Part shown: piece by piece, positions 35,266 through 43,055 of the stretch
Position numbering within the stretch: position 1 is the stretch's first letter
Layout of the letters: every line of letters starts with the position of its first letter
Source of the DNA: GCA-003244245 sp963822695
GTDB taxonomy: Bacteria; Actinomycetota; Actinomycetes; Mycobacteriales; Pseudonocardiaceae
Reading direction: 5' to 3'
DNA length: 64,000 bases
Assembly: GCA_963822695.1 (NCBI GenBank)
Contig: CAWGJH010000021.1
Span: forward strand, 62,001-126,000
The notes under the pieces: model-generated
Databases searched by the model: none
What the model saw: the letters and a program-made list of their open reading frames with translations, nothing else
Told to the model about the DNA's origin: nothing
Position numbers and translations under genes: made by a program

Positions 35266-36674
35266 CGTGACCTCGCTTTCGCGTGAGGTGTGGCGGTGGC
35301 TGCGGGCCCGGCTGGGCGGCGCCGGTTGGTCCACCACACCCGTAGCACGCGGTCCGGCCGCAGCAATGTCTCGGGCGCCTCGATCAGCCCCACGACCCGG
35401 ACGAACGCCGCGCCCAGGGTCACGTCGTGGGCGGCCGCCGCGTGCAGCCGGGGCAGGTAGGCGTTGACCAGCCGGACCTTGGCGGTGCGGGTCCCGGTGA
35501 CCCCGGGGAAGGCCAGGTCCGCGCCCACCGCGATGTCCCATGGCGAGTCGATCGTCTTGGCGATGGCCCGGAAATACTCGCTTGATGTGAGGTCCGTGCC
35601 GCGTGCGAGCAACCGGCGCAGCGCCAACGCCTGATTCGCCGCCACCGTCATGCCCTGACCATAGATGGGATTGAATGAGCAGACCGCGTCACCGAGGACC
35701 AACAGGCCGTCCGGGAAGTGGCGCAGCCGTTCATAACGGTGCCGCACGCTGGCCGGGAAGCGGAACCCGACCGGGTCGTCCAGCGGCTGCGCACCGACGA
35801 TCGCGTTCGCGACGTCGGTGAAGGCCAAGCTGGCGGCGAAGGCGTCGAAGCCGGCCGGGTCGGTTGGCGGGTGGTCACCGAGGATGCCGCTGAGGCCGAC
35901 CATGTGCCGGCCGCCCTCGAGTGTGCTCACCGTGCCGAGCCGCTGGTTGTCCAGCGTGCCGCCGATGAACATCGCCTTGTCCAGCCCGAGGGCGCCGGGA
36001 CGCAGCCGGTAGGTTCTCGTGGCGTAGCCCAGCCCGATGTCAACCCGGTCCTGGGTCGGACGCTGGTAGCCCCACTCCTGTAGCCAGACTGGCGTCCGCG
36101 AACCGCGGCCGGTGGCGTCCACCACGAGGTCGGCTGCGATCGTCTCGGGTTCCCCGTGTGCCCCCCGGCTGGTATCTGACTGCTGGCACCGGACCCCGGT
36201 GATCCGGCGCCGGTCGGCTGTGGTTGTCAGACCGACGATGTCGGTGCTCTCCCTGAAGGTGACGCCGGGCAGCGCCCGTACCCGGGCGCGGACCTGACCC
36301 TCCAGGAACGGCCGGCTGGCAAACAGCATCGACAGGCCGATGTCGGCTTGCCGCAGCCGATGCCCAGACAGTACGGCTCGCACGCTGCCCATCGCGTCTC
36401 CGAGTTCGGCCCCGGCGTGGACGACGTGGGTCGTGAAGCCGGGAAACAGCTCCTCGAGTACCTCGCGGCCGCGTGGGTGCAGGACATGGGTGTGGCGTCC
36501 TTGCGGTACGCCGCGTCGATCGGCTCCGATCTCGGGCATGACGTCCCGATCGATCACTGTGACCTTGCGATAGGCCTCGGCGAGCACCCGGGCCGCCAGC
36601 AACCCGGCCATGCTTGCACCGAGGACTACCGCGTGATCACCTGTCTGCCTGCGCACCGCCACCACCGTCATCAT
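35262..36674 (-). CDS. FAD-dependent monooxygenase/oxidoreductase
   Basis: 470 residues of the aromatic-hydroxylase/geranylgeranyl-reductase-like group. The FAD Rossmann motif is AVVLGASMAGLLAARVLAEA (about 15-34), the DG-like motif region is ADLVVDATGRGSRTPVWL (about 183) and the second FAD motif is LLVLGDAVCSFNPIYGQGMTVA (about 335). It starts the two-gene leftward operon with the P450. Together they look like a tailoring pair from secondary metabolism, yet no backbone-forming gene is close. Confidence 0.85.
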   Translation of the reverse strand: MMTVVAVRRQTGDHAVVLGASMAGLLAARVLAEAYRKVTVIDRDVMPEIGADRRGVPQGRHTHVLHPRGREVLEELFPGFTTHVVHAGAELGDAMGSVRAVLSGHRLRQADIGLSMLFASRPFLEGQVRARVRALPGVTFRESTDIVGLTTTADRRRITGVRCQQSDTSRGAHGEPETIAADLVVDATGRGSRTPVWLQEWGYQRPTQDRVDIGLGYATRTYRLRPGALGLDKAMFIGGTLDNQRLGTVSTLEGGRHMVGLSGILGDHPPTDPAGFDAFAASLAFTDVANAIVGAQPLDDPVGFRFPASVRHRYERLRHFPDGLLVLGDAVCSFNPIYGQGMTVAANQALALRRLLARGTDLTSSEYFRAIAKTIDSPWDIAVGADLAFPGVTGTRTAKVRLVNAYLPRLHAAAAHDVTLGAAFVRVVGLIEAPETLLRPDRVLRVWWTNRRRPAGPAATATPHAKARSR

Positions 36675-36965
36675 GGGATTCGTCTCCTCGTGATTTTCGC
36701 CCGTCCGAAGCCAGGAGTGTGGGGACGTACGTCCACCGTCGCATACCCCGCACGTGGTTCTCCTTGGTAACTCCTTGGCGGCGCGCTCTGCAGCGGACCG
36801 GGATCACCGGTGGGCGTGAGCCGCAGACACACCGTGCATGAGCGAGCGCGCGACACACCGGTGTTCTGGACGATCTGCGGCGCTGCGGGCCGCGCGAGGC
36901 GGAATTGTCGGGGTGGCGCTCCATACTGCTCGCCGACCGGTTGGACCTGGAGGCGGGAGGATGCG

Positions 36966-38369
36966 GTGGCACAGCGGAATCGGGAGCGGCGGGTTGCGGC
37001 GGCGGCGCGGCGCCGGGCGCGCCGCCACGCCCACGTTGGATCCGGGAGCGTTGGATCCGGGAGCGTTGGATCCGGGAGCGTTGGATCGGGTGCTGCGGGC
37101 ACGGAGACTCCAGGCGCGGGGCCGGCACGGGCGAGGCCGTCAGCGGAGACGATCTCGACCGTGTTGCTCAGCGCTGCGCGCGAGCACTGGGCGGGCGATC
37201 CGGAGGCCGGGGAGCGTATCGGCGCCATGGTGGCCGATCGGTTCGCCGACCAGCCCAGCCTCGTGGCAGTGGCAGTCCAGTGCGCAGTGACCCCGCTGAT
37301 CACGGCGGCGTGGGAACACGGCTGGTCACCGGAGGACCTCCACCAGATGGCCCGACGGCGGCTGGATGCTGCTGGCGTCAGCTACCTTGTCGATGCGATC
37401 GCCGACGAGTCGCAACGCTACGCCAAGGCTGCGGTCCCGCAGCGGTGGAGCGACGACCTCCGGCAGATCGGGGCGGTGCTGTGGTGGGAGCCCGCCCAGA
37501 TCGGAGGTCATCTCCTGCAGTGGACTCTGCGGCACGGCCGCAGCCTGGCGGACGCGTTCACCACGGTGATCGAGGTGCTGGCGATGTTGCTGGCGCTGCC
37601 GGTGCTGCCGAGAATTGTGCCGCCGCCAGGGTCTGCCGCCGCCACCGCAACGCCGCGCCGCGGAGTCGACCAGAAGATGCTGGCCCGGGTTCGCGCGCTG
37701 CTGGCCAAGGCCGAGTCGACCACCTTCCCCGAGGAGGCCGAGGCACTGTCGGCCAAGGCGCAGGAACTGATGAGCCGGTACTCCCTGGAACGGATTGTGA
37801 TAGACAGCGCTGGCAGCGCGGGCTCGGATTCGCATCCCGCCGCCGCGCGCAGGATGTGGCTGGACAATCCCTACGTGGCAGCCAAAGCTCTGCTGGTAGG
37901 TGCGGTGGCCGAGGCGAACCGGTGCCGGACCGTGCTGTCGGAAAAGCTCGGGTTCACCACCGTGCTCGGCGACGAGGTCGACCTGGAGATCGTTGAGCTG
38001 CTCAGCACGTCGTTGCTGGTCCAGGCGACCAGAGCGATGGTCTCGGCGGGTAGTCACACCACCCGCGCCGGGCGGTCTCGGACCCGGTCCTACCGCCAGT
38101 CGTTCCTGCTCGCCTACGCGACCCGCATCGGTGAACGGCTGAGCGCCGCGCGGAACGCGGGCTCCGCTGCGGTGGCCGATCCAGCTCGGCTGCTGCCGGT
38201 GCTGGCCGCTCGGGAGCGGGTCGTGGACGAACTGTTCGAGTCGATGTTCCCGCAGTCGGTGTCCCGCACATACAACGTCGGCAACGCCGCCGGGTGGCAC
38301 GCTGGCCGCGCGGCGGCGGACCTTGCCACACTCGACACCCGACGCTCCGTGCCCGCAGGAGCCAGCTGA
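36966..38369 (+). CDS. DUF2786 domain protein
   Basis: About 467 residues from GTG 36966, which follows GGCGGGAGG. The DUF2786 motif is MLARVRALLAKAESTTFPEEAEALSAKAQELM (about 237-268), a short helical domain of unknown role. The N-terminal 40 residues are highly basic, followed by a Gly-Ser-Val repeat from a 15-base tandem repeat. No enzyme motif is obvious. It converges on ispG. Confidence 0.75.
   Translation: MAQRNRERRVAAAARRRARRHAHVGSGSVGSGSVGSGSVGSGAAGTETPGAGPARARPSAETISTVLLSAAREHWAGDPEAGERIGAMVADRFADQPSLVAVAVQCAVTPLITAAWEHGWSPEDLHQMARRRLDAAGVSYLVDAIADESQRYAKAAVPQRWSDDLRQIGAVLWWEPAQIGGHLLQWTLRHGRSLADAFTTVIEVLAMLLALPVLPRIVPPPGSAAATATPRRGVDQKMLARVRALLAKAESTTFPEEAEALSAKAQELMSRYSLERIVIDSAGSAGSDSHPAAARRMWLDNPYVAAKALLVGAVAEANRCRTVLSEKLGFTTVLGDEVDLEIVELLSTSLLVQATRAMVSAGSHTTRAGRSRTRSYRQSFLLAYATRIGERLSAARNAGSAAVADPARLLPVLAARERVVDELFESMFPQSVSRTYNVGNAAGWHAGRAAADLATLDTRRSVPAGAS
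37036..37090 (+). repeat. 15-bp tandem repeat in the DUF2786 gene
   Basis: TTGGATCCGGGAGCG is repeated three times plus a partial fourth copy, coding for VGSGS-type linker residues in frame. Copy number changes would stay in frame. Confidence 0.85.
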
Positions 38370-38406
38370 CAGAGCCGCCATCATGGGGAGGCATCGTGGG
38401 GCCGTT

Positions 38407-39528
38407 TCATTCGGATGAGTGTGACCAGTCTCGCGCTCGGGCTTCGTCGAGGAGCGTTTGGACGATCTGGTGTTCGGGGACGGTTTTGATGACTTTGCCG
38501 CGGATGAAGATCTGGCCTTTGCCGTTGCCGGCGGAGACGCCGAGGTCGGCTTCGCGGGCTTCGCCGGGGCCGTTGACCACACAGCCCATGACAGCGATGC
38601 GCAGTGGGACTCCGAAGCCGTCGAATGCGGCGGTGACCTGCTCGGCGAGGGTGTAGACGTCAACTTGGGCGCGTCCGCAGGAGGGGCAGGACACGATCTC
38701 GAGTTGGCGGGGTCGCAGGCCGAGGGATTGGAGGATCTGGTTGCCGACTTTGACTTCCTCGACTGGGGGTGCTGAGAGGGAGACGCGGATGGTGTCGCCG
38801 ATCCCCTCGGCGAGCAGAACTCCGAACGCGACGGCGGATTTGATGGTGCCCTGGAAGAGTGGTCCGGCTTCGGTGACGCCGAGGTGTAGGGGGTAGTCGC
38901 AGCGCTGCGCGAGTTGGCGGTAGGCGGCGATCATGATGAGTGGGTCGTGGTGTTTGACGCTGATTTTGATGTCGCGGAAGCCGTGTTCTTCGAACAGCGA
39001 GCATTCCCAGAGGGCGGATTCGACCAGTGCCTCAGGGGTGGCGTGGCCGTGCGTGGCCAGGAGCCGGGGGTCCAGGGAGCCGGCGTTGACTCCGATGCGG
39101 ATCGGCACGCCGGCGTCGGTGGCGGCGCGGGCGATGTGTTTGATTTTGTCGTCGAATTTTTTGATGTTGCCGGGGTTGACGCGGACGGCGGCGCAGCCGG
39201 CGTCGATGGCGGCGAAGACGTATCGGGGTTGGAAGTGGATGTCGGCGATGACGGGGATCTGCGATTTGGTGGCGATGGCGGGTAGTGCGTCGGCGTCATC
39301 CTGGCTGGGGACCGCGACCCGCACGATGTGGCACCCCGCCGCGGTGAGCTCGGCGATCTGCTGCAGCGTGGCGTCGATGTCGGAGGTGCGGGTGGTGGTC
39401 ATGGATTGGACCGTGATGGGTGCGTCGCCGCCGACGGGCACGCCGCCGACCATGATCTGGCGGGATACCCGGCGCGGCAGGGCTGGTGAGCGCTGCGGTG
39501 CGGGCATGCCCAGCTCGACAGGTGTCAT
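38407..39528 (-). CDS. ispG: 4-hydroxy-3-methylbut-2-en-1-yl diphosphate synthase IspG
   Basis: About 373 residues. The N-terminal TIM barrel shows VQSMTTTRTSDIDATL and IPVIADIHF. The C-terminal [4Fe-4S] domain carries SCPSCGR and MGCVVNGPGEA, giving the three cluster cysteines. IspG converts MEcPP to HMBPP, the penultimate MEP step. ATG 39528 is preferred to ATG 39549 because it has AGGAG six bases upstream. It lies directly after ispH at the end of the encapsulin-geosmin operon, so it probably shares that transcript. Confidence 0.97.
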   Translation of the reverse strand: MTPVELGMPAPQRSPALPRRVSRQIMVGGVPVGGDAPITVQSMTTTRTSDIDATLQQIAELTAAGCHIVRVAVPSQDDADALPAIATKSQIPVIADIHFQPRYVFAAIDAGCAAVRVNPGNIKKFDDKIKHIARAATDAGVPIRIGVNAGSLDPRLLATHGHATPEALVESALWECSLFEEHGFRDIKISVKHHDPLIMIAAYRQLAQRCDYPLHLGVTEAGPLFQGTIKSAVAFGVLLAEGIGDTIRVSLSAPPVEEVKVGNQILQSLGLRPRQLEIVSCPSCGRAQVDVYTLAEQVTAAFDGFGVPLRIAVMGCVVNGPGEAREADLGVSAGNGKGQIFIRGKVIKTVPEHQIVQTLLDEARARDWSHSSE

Positions 39529-39545
39529 CACATCTCCTGGGAGGC

Positions 39546-40505
39546 TCATGATTGGCGTACCGCAGCGGGCAGCGTGAAATGGATGTCTTCGCGGGTGATC
39601 TCGCGTTCGACCACGGCAATCCGGTTACTGCTGGACAGGGTGGCGATGACGGCCTCGACCAGCCGGGGTGGAGCCGAGGCACCGGCGGTCAACCCGACCA
39701 CGCCAACCCCGTCCAGCCATTCCGGGCGGATGCCGCTGGGGTCGTCGATGAGGTAGCTGGGGGTGCCGTGGCGCTGCGCGAGTTCCACCAGCCGCCGGGA
39801 GTTGGAGGAGTTCGTCGAGCCGACCACGAGCACCAGATCTGATTCCTCGGCGATCGCCGCGAGCGCGTCCTGGCGGTTGGTCGTGGCGTAACAGATGTCA
39901 TGTGACGTCGGGCCCCGCAGGGCGGGGAACCGGGCCCGCAGTGCCTCGATGATCTCTGTTGTCTCGTCCACGGCCAGGGTGGTCTGGGTCAGGTACGACA
40001 CCTGAGCGGGGTCGGGGACGGTCAGTTCCGCGACCTCCTGCACCGTCTGCACCAGGATGGTCCGCTCCGGGGCCTCGCCCAGGGTGCCTTCGACCTCCTC
40101 GTGCCCGGCGTGGCCGATCAGGATCACGGTGTCACCACGCGCGGCGAACCGGCGGGCCTCGGCATGCACCTTGGTCACCAGCGGGCACGTCGCGTCGATC
40201 GCCTCCAGGCCCCGGTCGGTGGCCGCGGTCTGCACTGCGGGGGACACGCCATGGGCGGAGAACACCACCGTGGCCCCGTCCGGAACGGCGTCCAGCTCGT
40301 CGACGAACACCGCGCCGCGGGCCTGGAGATCGGCCACCACATGGGTGTTGTGCACGATCTGCTTGCGGACGTAGATCGGGGCGCCCCGCTGGTCCAGCAA
40401 CTGCTCCACGATGGTGATGGCGCGTTCGACCCCGGCGCAGAACGACCGTGGTGAGGCGAGCAGGATGGTGTGGAGCCCAGTGGTGTTCTTGTCGGTGACC
40501 GGCAT
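39546..40505 (-). CDS. ispH: 4-hydroxy-3-methylbut-2-enyl diphosphate reductase IspH
   Basis: About 319 residues from ATG 40505, which has GGAGG seven bases upstream. The three cluster cysteines lie in ASPRSFCAGVERAI, DATCPLVTKVH and SHDICYATTNRQ, with HNTHVV and TNSSNSRRL substrate-binding regions also present. IspH makes IPP and DMAPP from HMBPP. It sits 55 bases after the prenyl synthase gene and 17 bases before ispG's preferred start; the pairing of ispH, ispG and a prenyl synthase directly upstream suggests dedicated precursor supply. A truncated IspH-like domain also occurs in HpnG. Confidence 0.97.
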   Translation of the reverse strand: MPVTDKNTTGLHTILLASPRSFCAGVERAITIVEQLLDQRGAPIYVRKQIVHNTHVVADLQARGAVFVDELDAVPDGATVVFSAHGVSPAVQTAATDRGLEAIDATCPLVTKVHAEARRFAARGDTVILIGHAGHEEVEGTLGEAPERTILVQTVQEVAELTVPDPAQVSYLTQTTLAVDETTEIIEALRARFPALRGPTSHDICYATTNRQDALAAIAEESDLVLVVGSTNSSNSRRLVELAQRHGTPSYLIDDPSGIRPEWLDGVGVVGLTAGASAPPRLVEAVIATLSSSNRIAVVEREITREDIHFTLPAAVRQS

Positions 40506-40560
40506 CTGCGCTGCCTCCGGAACGTGCCTGTATTCGGGTGCCTCCGGCACCGGGGGATAC

Positions 40561-41622
40561 TTAGTGGTCACGGTGGGTCGCCAGGCGCGCGAGCGCACCC
40601 AGCTCCGCGACGGCTCGCGCCGCTCGCGCGCTCGGGCTGGCTGGCGGCAGTTGGCGCATCGCCTGCGCGAGCAGGTCATCAACCTGGGTCTGGCTCCAGG
40701 CACGGCCACCCGCCAGCTCGATCAGTTCCGCGGCGTGCACCAACTCGGCACCTGACAGCGGCGCCTGCCGGTGGTAGAGCACGGCCAGTTCGCGCCCGGC
40801 CGGGGTATCTGAGGTCAGAGCGGCCACTACCGGGAGGGACTTCTTATGGCTGAGCAGGTCTGAATAGACCGGCTTGCCGGTCACGGCCGGGTCTCCCCAG
40901 ATCCCCAGCAGATCGTCCACGTGCTGAAACGCCACGCCCAGGTACCCGCCGAAGCGGCGTAGCGGCTCGAGTTGCTCGAGACTGCCACCTCCGAACGAGG
41001 CGCCCACCGCGCAGGCGCATCCCATCAAGGCGCTGGTCTTTTTCTCGACCATGCTCAGGCATTCGCCCAGCTCCACTTCCGCGCGTTGCTCAAGACCCAG
41101 GTCCACGCTCTGGCCTTCCACCAGATCCTGCACCGCGGCGCTGAGCATCCGGATCCCGTCCGTGACCGCCGGGTGCCCGCTGGCGGCGAGCACGTCCAGG
41201 GCCAACGTCAGTAACGCGTCGCCGGCCAGGATCGCCGAGTTGACCCCGAACACGTTCCACGCCGTACGACGGTGCCGGCGGGTCAGGTCACCGTCCATCA
41301 CGTCGTCATGCAGCAGCGAGAAGTTGTGCACCAACTCCACCGCGACCGCGGCCGGCACCGCCATAGCCGGCACACCGCCGACCACCTCGGCGCTCAGCAA
41401 CGTCAGCGTGGGCCGGATAGCTTTGCCCCCGGTGACCTTTTCGGGGGCCTGCTCCGGCTGGCCGTACTCGTTCCACCAACCAAAGTGGTAACTGGCGATG
41501 CGCAGCATCGCCGAGGGCAACGTGTCGATCGCCGCACGGAGGGTGGGCTCGACAGTGGTGCGGCTCCACGAGAGCACCTCGCGAGCCGACCGGGGTTCGG
41601 TCATCAGGTCAATGATCGTCAT
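40561..41622 (-). CDS. Polyprenyl diphosphate synthase in the encapsulin-geosmin operon
   Basis: About 353 residues, paralogous to the hopanoid-operon enzyme (shared SYHxGW, GGKAxRP, HNFSLxHDDVMDGD and DDLLGIWGDPxxTGKPVxSDL). The first Asp motif is HDDVMDGD, the second DDLLGIWGD. It probably makes farnesyl diphosphate for geosmin synthase. ATG 41622 follows GGTGAGG, ten bases after the shell-protein stop. Family 2B encapsulin loci are known to include such prenyl synthases as candidate cargo; I see no long disordered N-terminal extension here. Confidence 0.93.
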   Translation of the reverse strand: MTIIDLMTEPRSAREVLSWSRTTVEPTLRAAIDTLPSAMLRIASYHFGWWNEYGQPEQAPEKVTGGKAIRPTLTLLSAEVVGGVPAMAVPAAVAVELVHNFSLLHDDVMDGDLTRRHRRTAWNVFGVNSAILAGDALLTLALDVLAASGHPAVTDGIRMLSAAVQDLVEGQSVDLGLEQRAEVELGECLSMVEKKTSALMGCACAVGASFGGGSLEQLEPLRRFGGYLGVAFQHVDDLLGIWGDPAVTGKPVYSDLLSHKKSLPVVAALTSDTPAGRELAVLYHRQAPLSGAELVHAAELIELAGGRAWSQTQVDDLLAQAMRQLPPASPSARAARAVAELGALARLATHRDH

Positions 41623-41631
41623 GGTCCTCAC

Positions 41632-43014
41632 CTACCCCTCACGGCCGATCTCGACGTTGTTGAGGATGCCGAGTGCGTCGGGAACCAGGACGGCCGCGGA
41701 GTAGTAGGCGCTAACCAGGTAGGAGATGATCCCCTTCTCGTTGATGTTCATGAAGCGAACGTTGAGTCCGGGCTGGACCTCATCGGGGATCCCAGTTTGG
41801 TGCAGGCCGATCACGCCCTCGTCGTCCACACCGGTGCGCATCACCAGGATCGAGCTGGTGCCGGTCTTGCTGATGGGAATCTTGTTACAGGGGAACAGTG
41901 GTACACCGCGCCAGGCCGTCATCATGCGACCGTCGGTTTCGACGGTCTGTGGGTAGACGCCCCGGCGGGTGCATTCCCGACCGAAGGCGGCAATCGTGCG
42001 GGGATGGGCCAGGAAGAACTTCGACTTCCTCCGGCGGCTGAGCAGTTCATCGAGGTCGTCTGGGGTAGGGGGTCCGGTGCGGGTGTTGATGCGTTGTTTG
42101 AGGTCGGCGTTGTGCAGCAGTCCGAAGTCGCGGTTGTTGATCAGCTCGTGTTCCTGGCGTTCCCGGAGCGCCTCGATGGTCAGCCGCACCTGCTGTTCGA
42201 CCTGGTTCATCGGATTGTTGTACAGATCCGCCACCCGGGTGTGCACCCGCAACACGGTCTGCGCCACACTGAGCTCATATTCTCGGGGAGTGATCTCGTA
42301 ATCAACAAAGGTCGCCGCCAACTCCGGCTCCCCCGCATGACCCGCGCTCAGCTCGATCGCGGCCTCACCCTGCTTGTTCTGCGGCTGTTCGGTCAAGATC
42401 CGGTACAGCTCAACGTGCGTCCGCAACGCCTCGGATTGGCCGTGCAACTCCTCGAACACCTGCCGTGGCAACGCCAGCACCGTGCACGGGGTCACCGCCT
42501 TGACGCTGAAGGCCCAGCTGCCCTGAGGCTCCACCAACTCCCGATCACCGAAATAATCACCGTCGGCCAACACATCCAGTAACGCGGGCTCGCCGTACTT
42601 CCCCGGGCCAATCTTGTTCACCTTGCCGTGAGCGATCAGGAACACCTGATCAGCCGGCTGACCCTCCTGCACGATCGTGTTACCGGCCTCGAACTCCCGC
42701 TGCGTGAACCGGCCCGCCAACGCACCCAGCACCTCGTTGTCGGCAAAACCCCGCAGCACCGGTAACTCACACAGCTCCTCGGGAATAACCTGAACCTGCG
42801 CCCCCGTCGTGGTGAACGTTACCCGCCCGTCCCCCACCGCATAAGTCAACCGGCGGTTCACCCGATATGTACCGCCCGAGGCCTCCACCCACGGCAACAC
42901 CCGCAACAACCACCGCGACGTGATCCCCTGCATCTGTGGCACGGACTTGGTCGTCGTCGCCAAATTACGGGCCGCCGCCGTACTCAAACTCAGCTGTACA
43001 GGCTCAGTCACCAC
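41632..43014 (-). CDS. Family 2B encapsulin-like shell protein 1
   Basis: 460 residues. The N-terminal arm has NLATTTKSVPQMQGITSRWLL, a signature shared with the second copy. A cyclic-nucleotide-binding-like domain is inserted at about 85-205 (AGNTIVQEGQPADQVFLIAHGKV; DGDYFGDREL). The HK97-type shell region fills about 225-460 (EYELSVAQTVLRVHTRVADLYN; HPRTIAAFGREC; GLNVRFMNINEKGIISYLVSAYYSAAV). This order matches family 2B encapsulins. The usual phosphate-binding Arg of cNMP domains is not evident after YFGD, so ligand binding may differ. It lies between geosmin synthase and a prenyl synthase. Confidence 0.88.
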   Translation of the reverse strand: MVTEPVQLSLSTAAARNLATTTKSVPQMQGITSRWLLRVLPWVEASGGTYRVNRRLTYAVGDGRVTFTTTGAQVQVIPEELCELPVLRGFADNEVLGALAGRFTQREFEAGNTIVQEGQPADQVFLIAHGKVNKIGPGKYGEPALLDVLADGDYFGDRELVEPQGSWAFSVKAVTPCTVLALPRQVFEELHGQSEALRTHVELYRILTEQPQNKQGEAAIELSAGHAGEPELAATFVDYEITPREYELSVAQTVLRVHTRVADLYNNPMNQVEQQVRLTIEALRERQEHELINNRDFGLLHNADLKQRINTRTGPPTPDDLDELLSRRRKSKFFLAHPRTIAAFGRECTRRGVYPQTVETDGRMMTAWRGVPLFPCNKIPISKTGTSSILVMRTGVDDEGVIGLHQTGIPDEVQPGLNVRFMNINEKGIISYLVSAYYSAAVLVPDALGILNNVEIGREG

Positions 43015-43055
43015 CCACCACCAATCGCTCGAGCACGAACAAGCCGACCGAATAC

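Noticed and set aside
40506..40709. N-terminal extension of IspH to 40709 or 40571
   Set aside because: It lies within the prenyl synthase gene and lacks a ribosome site, while ATG 40505 has GGAGG at good spacing.
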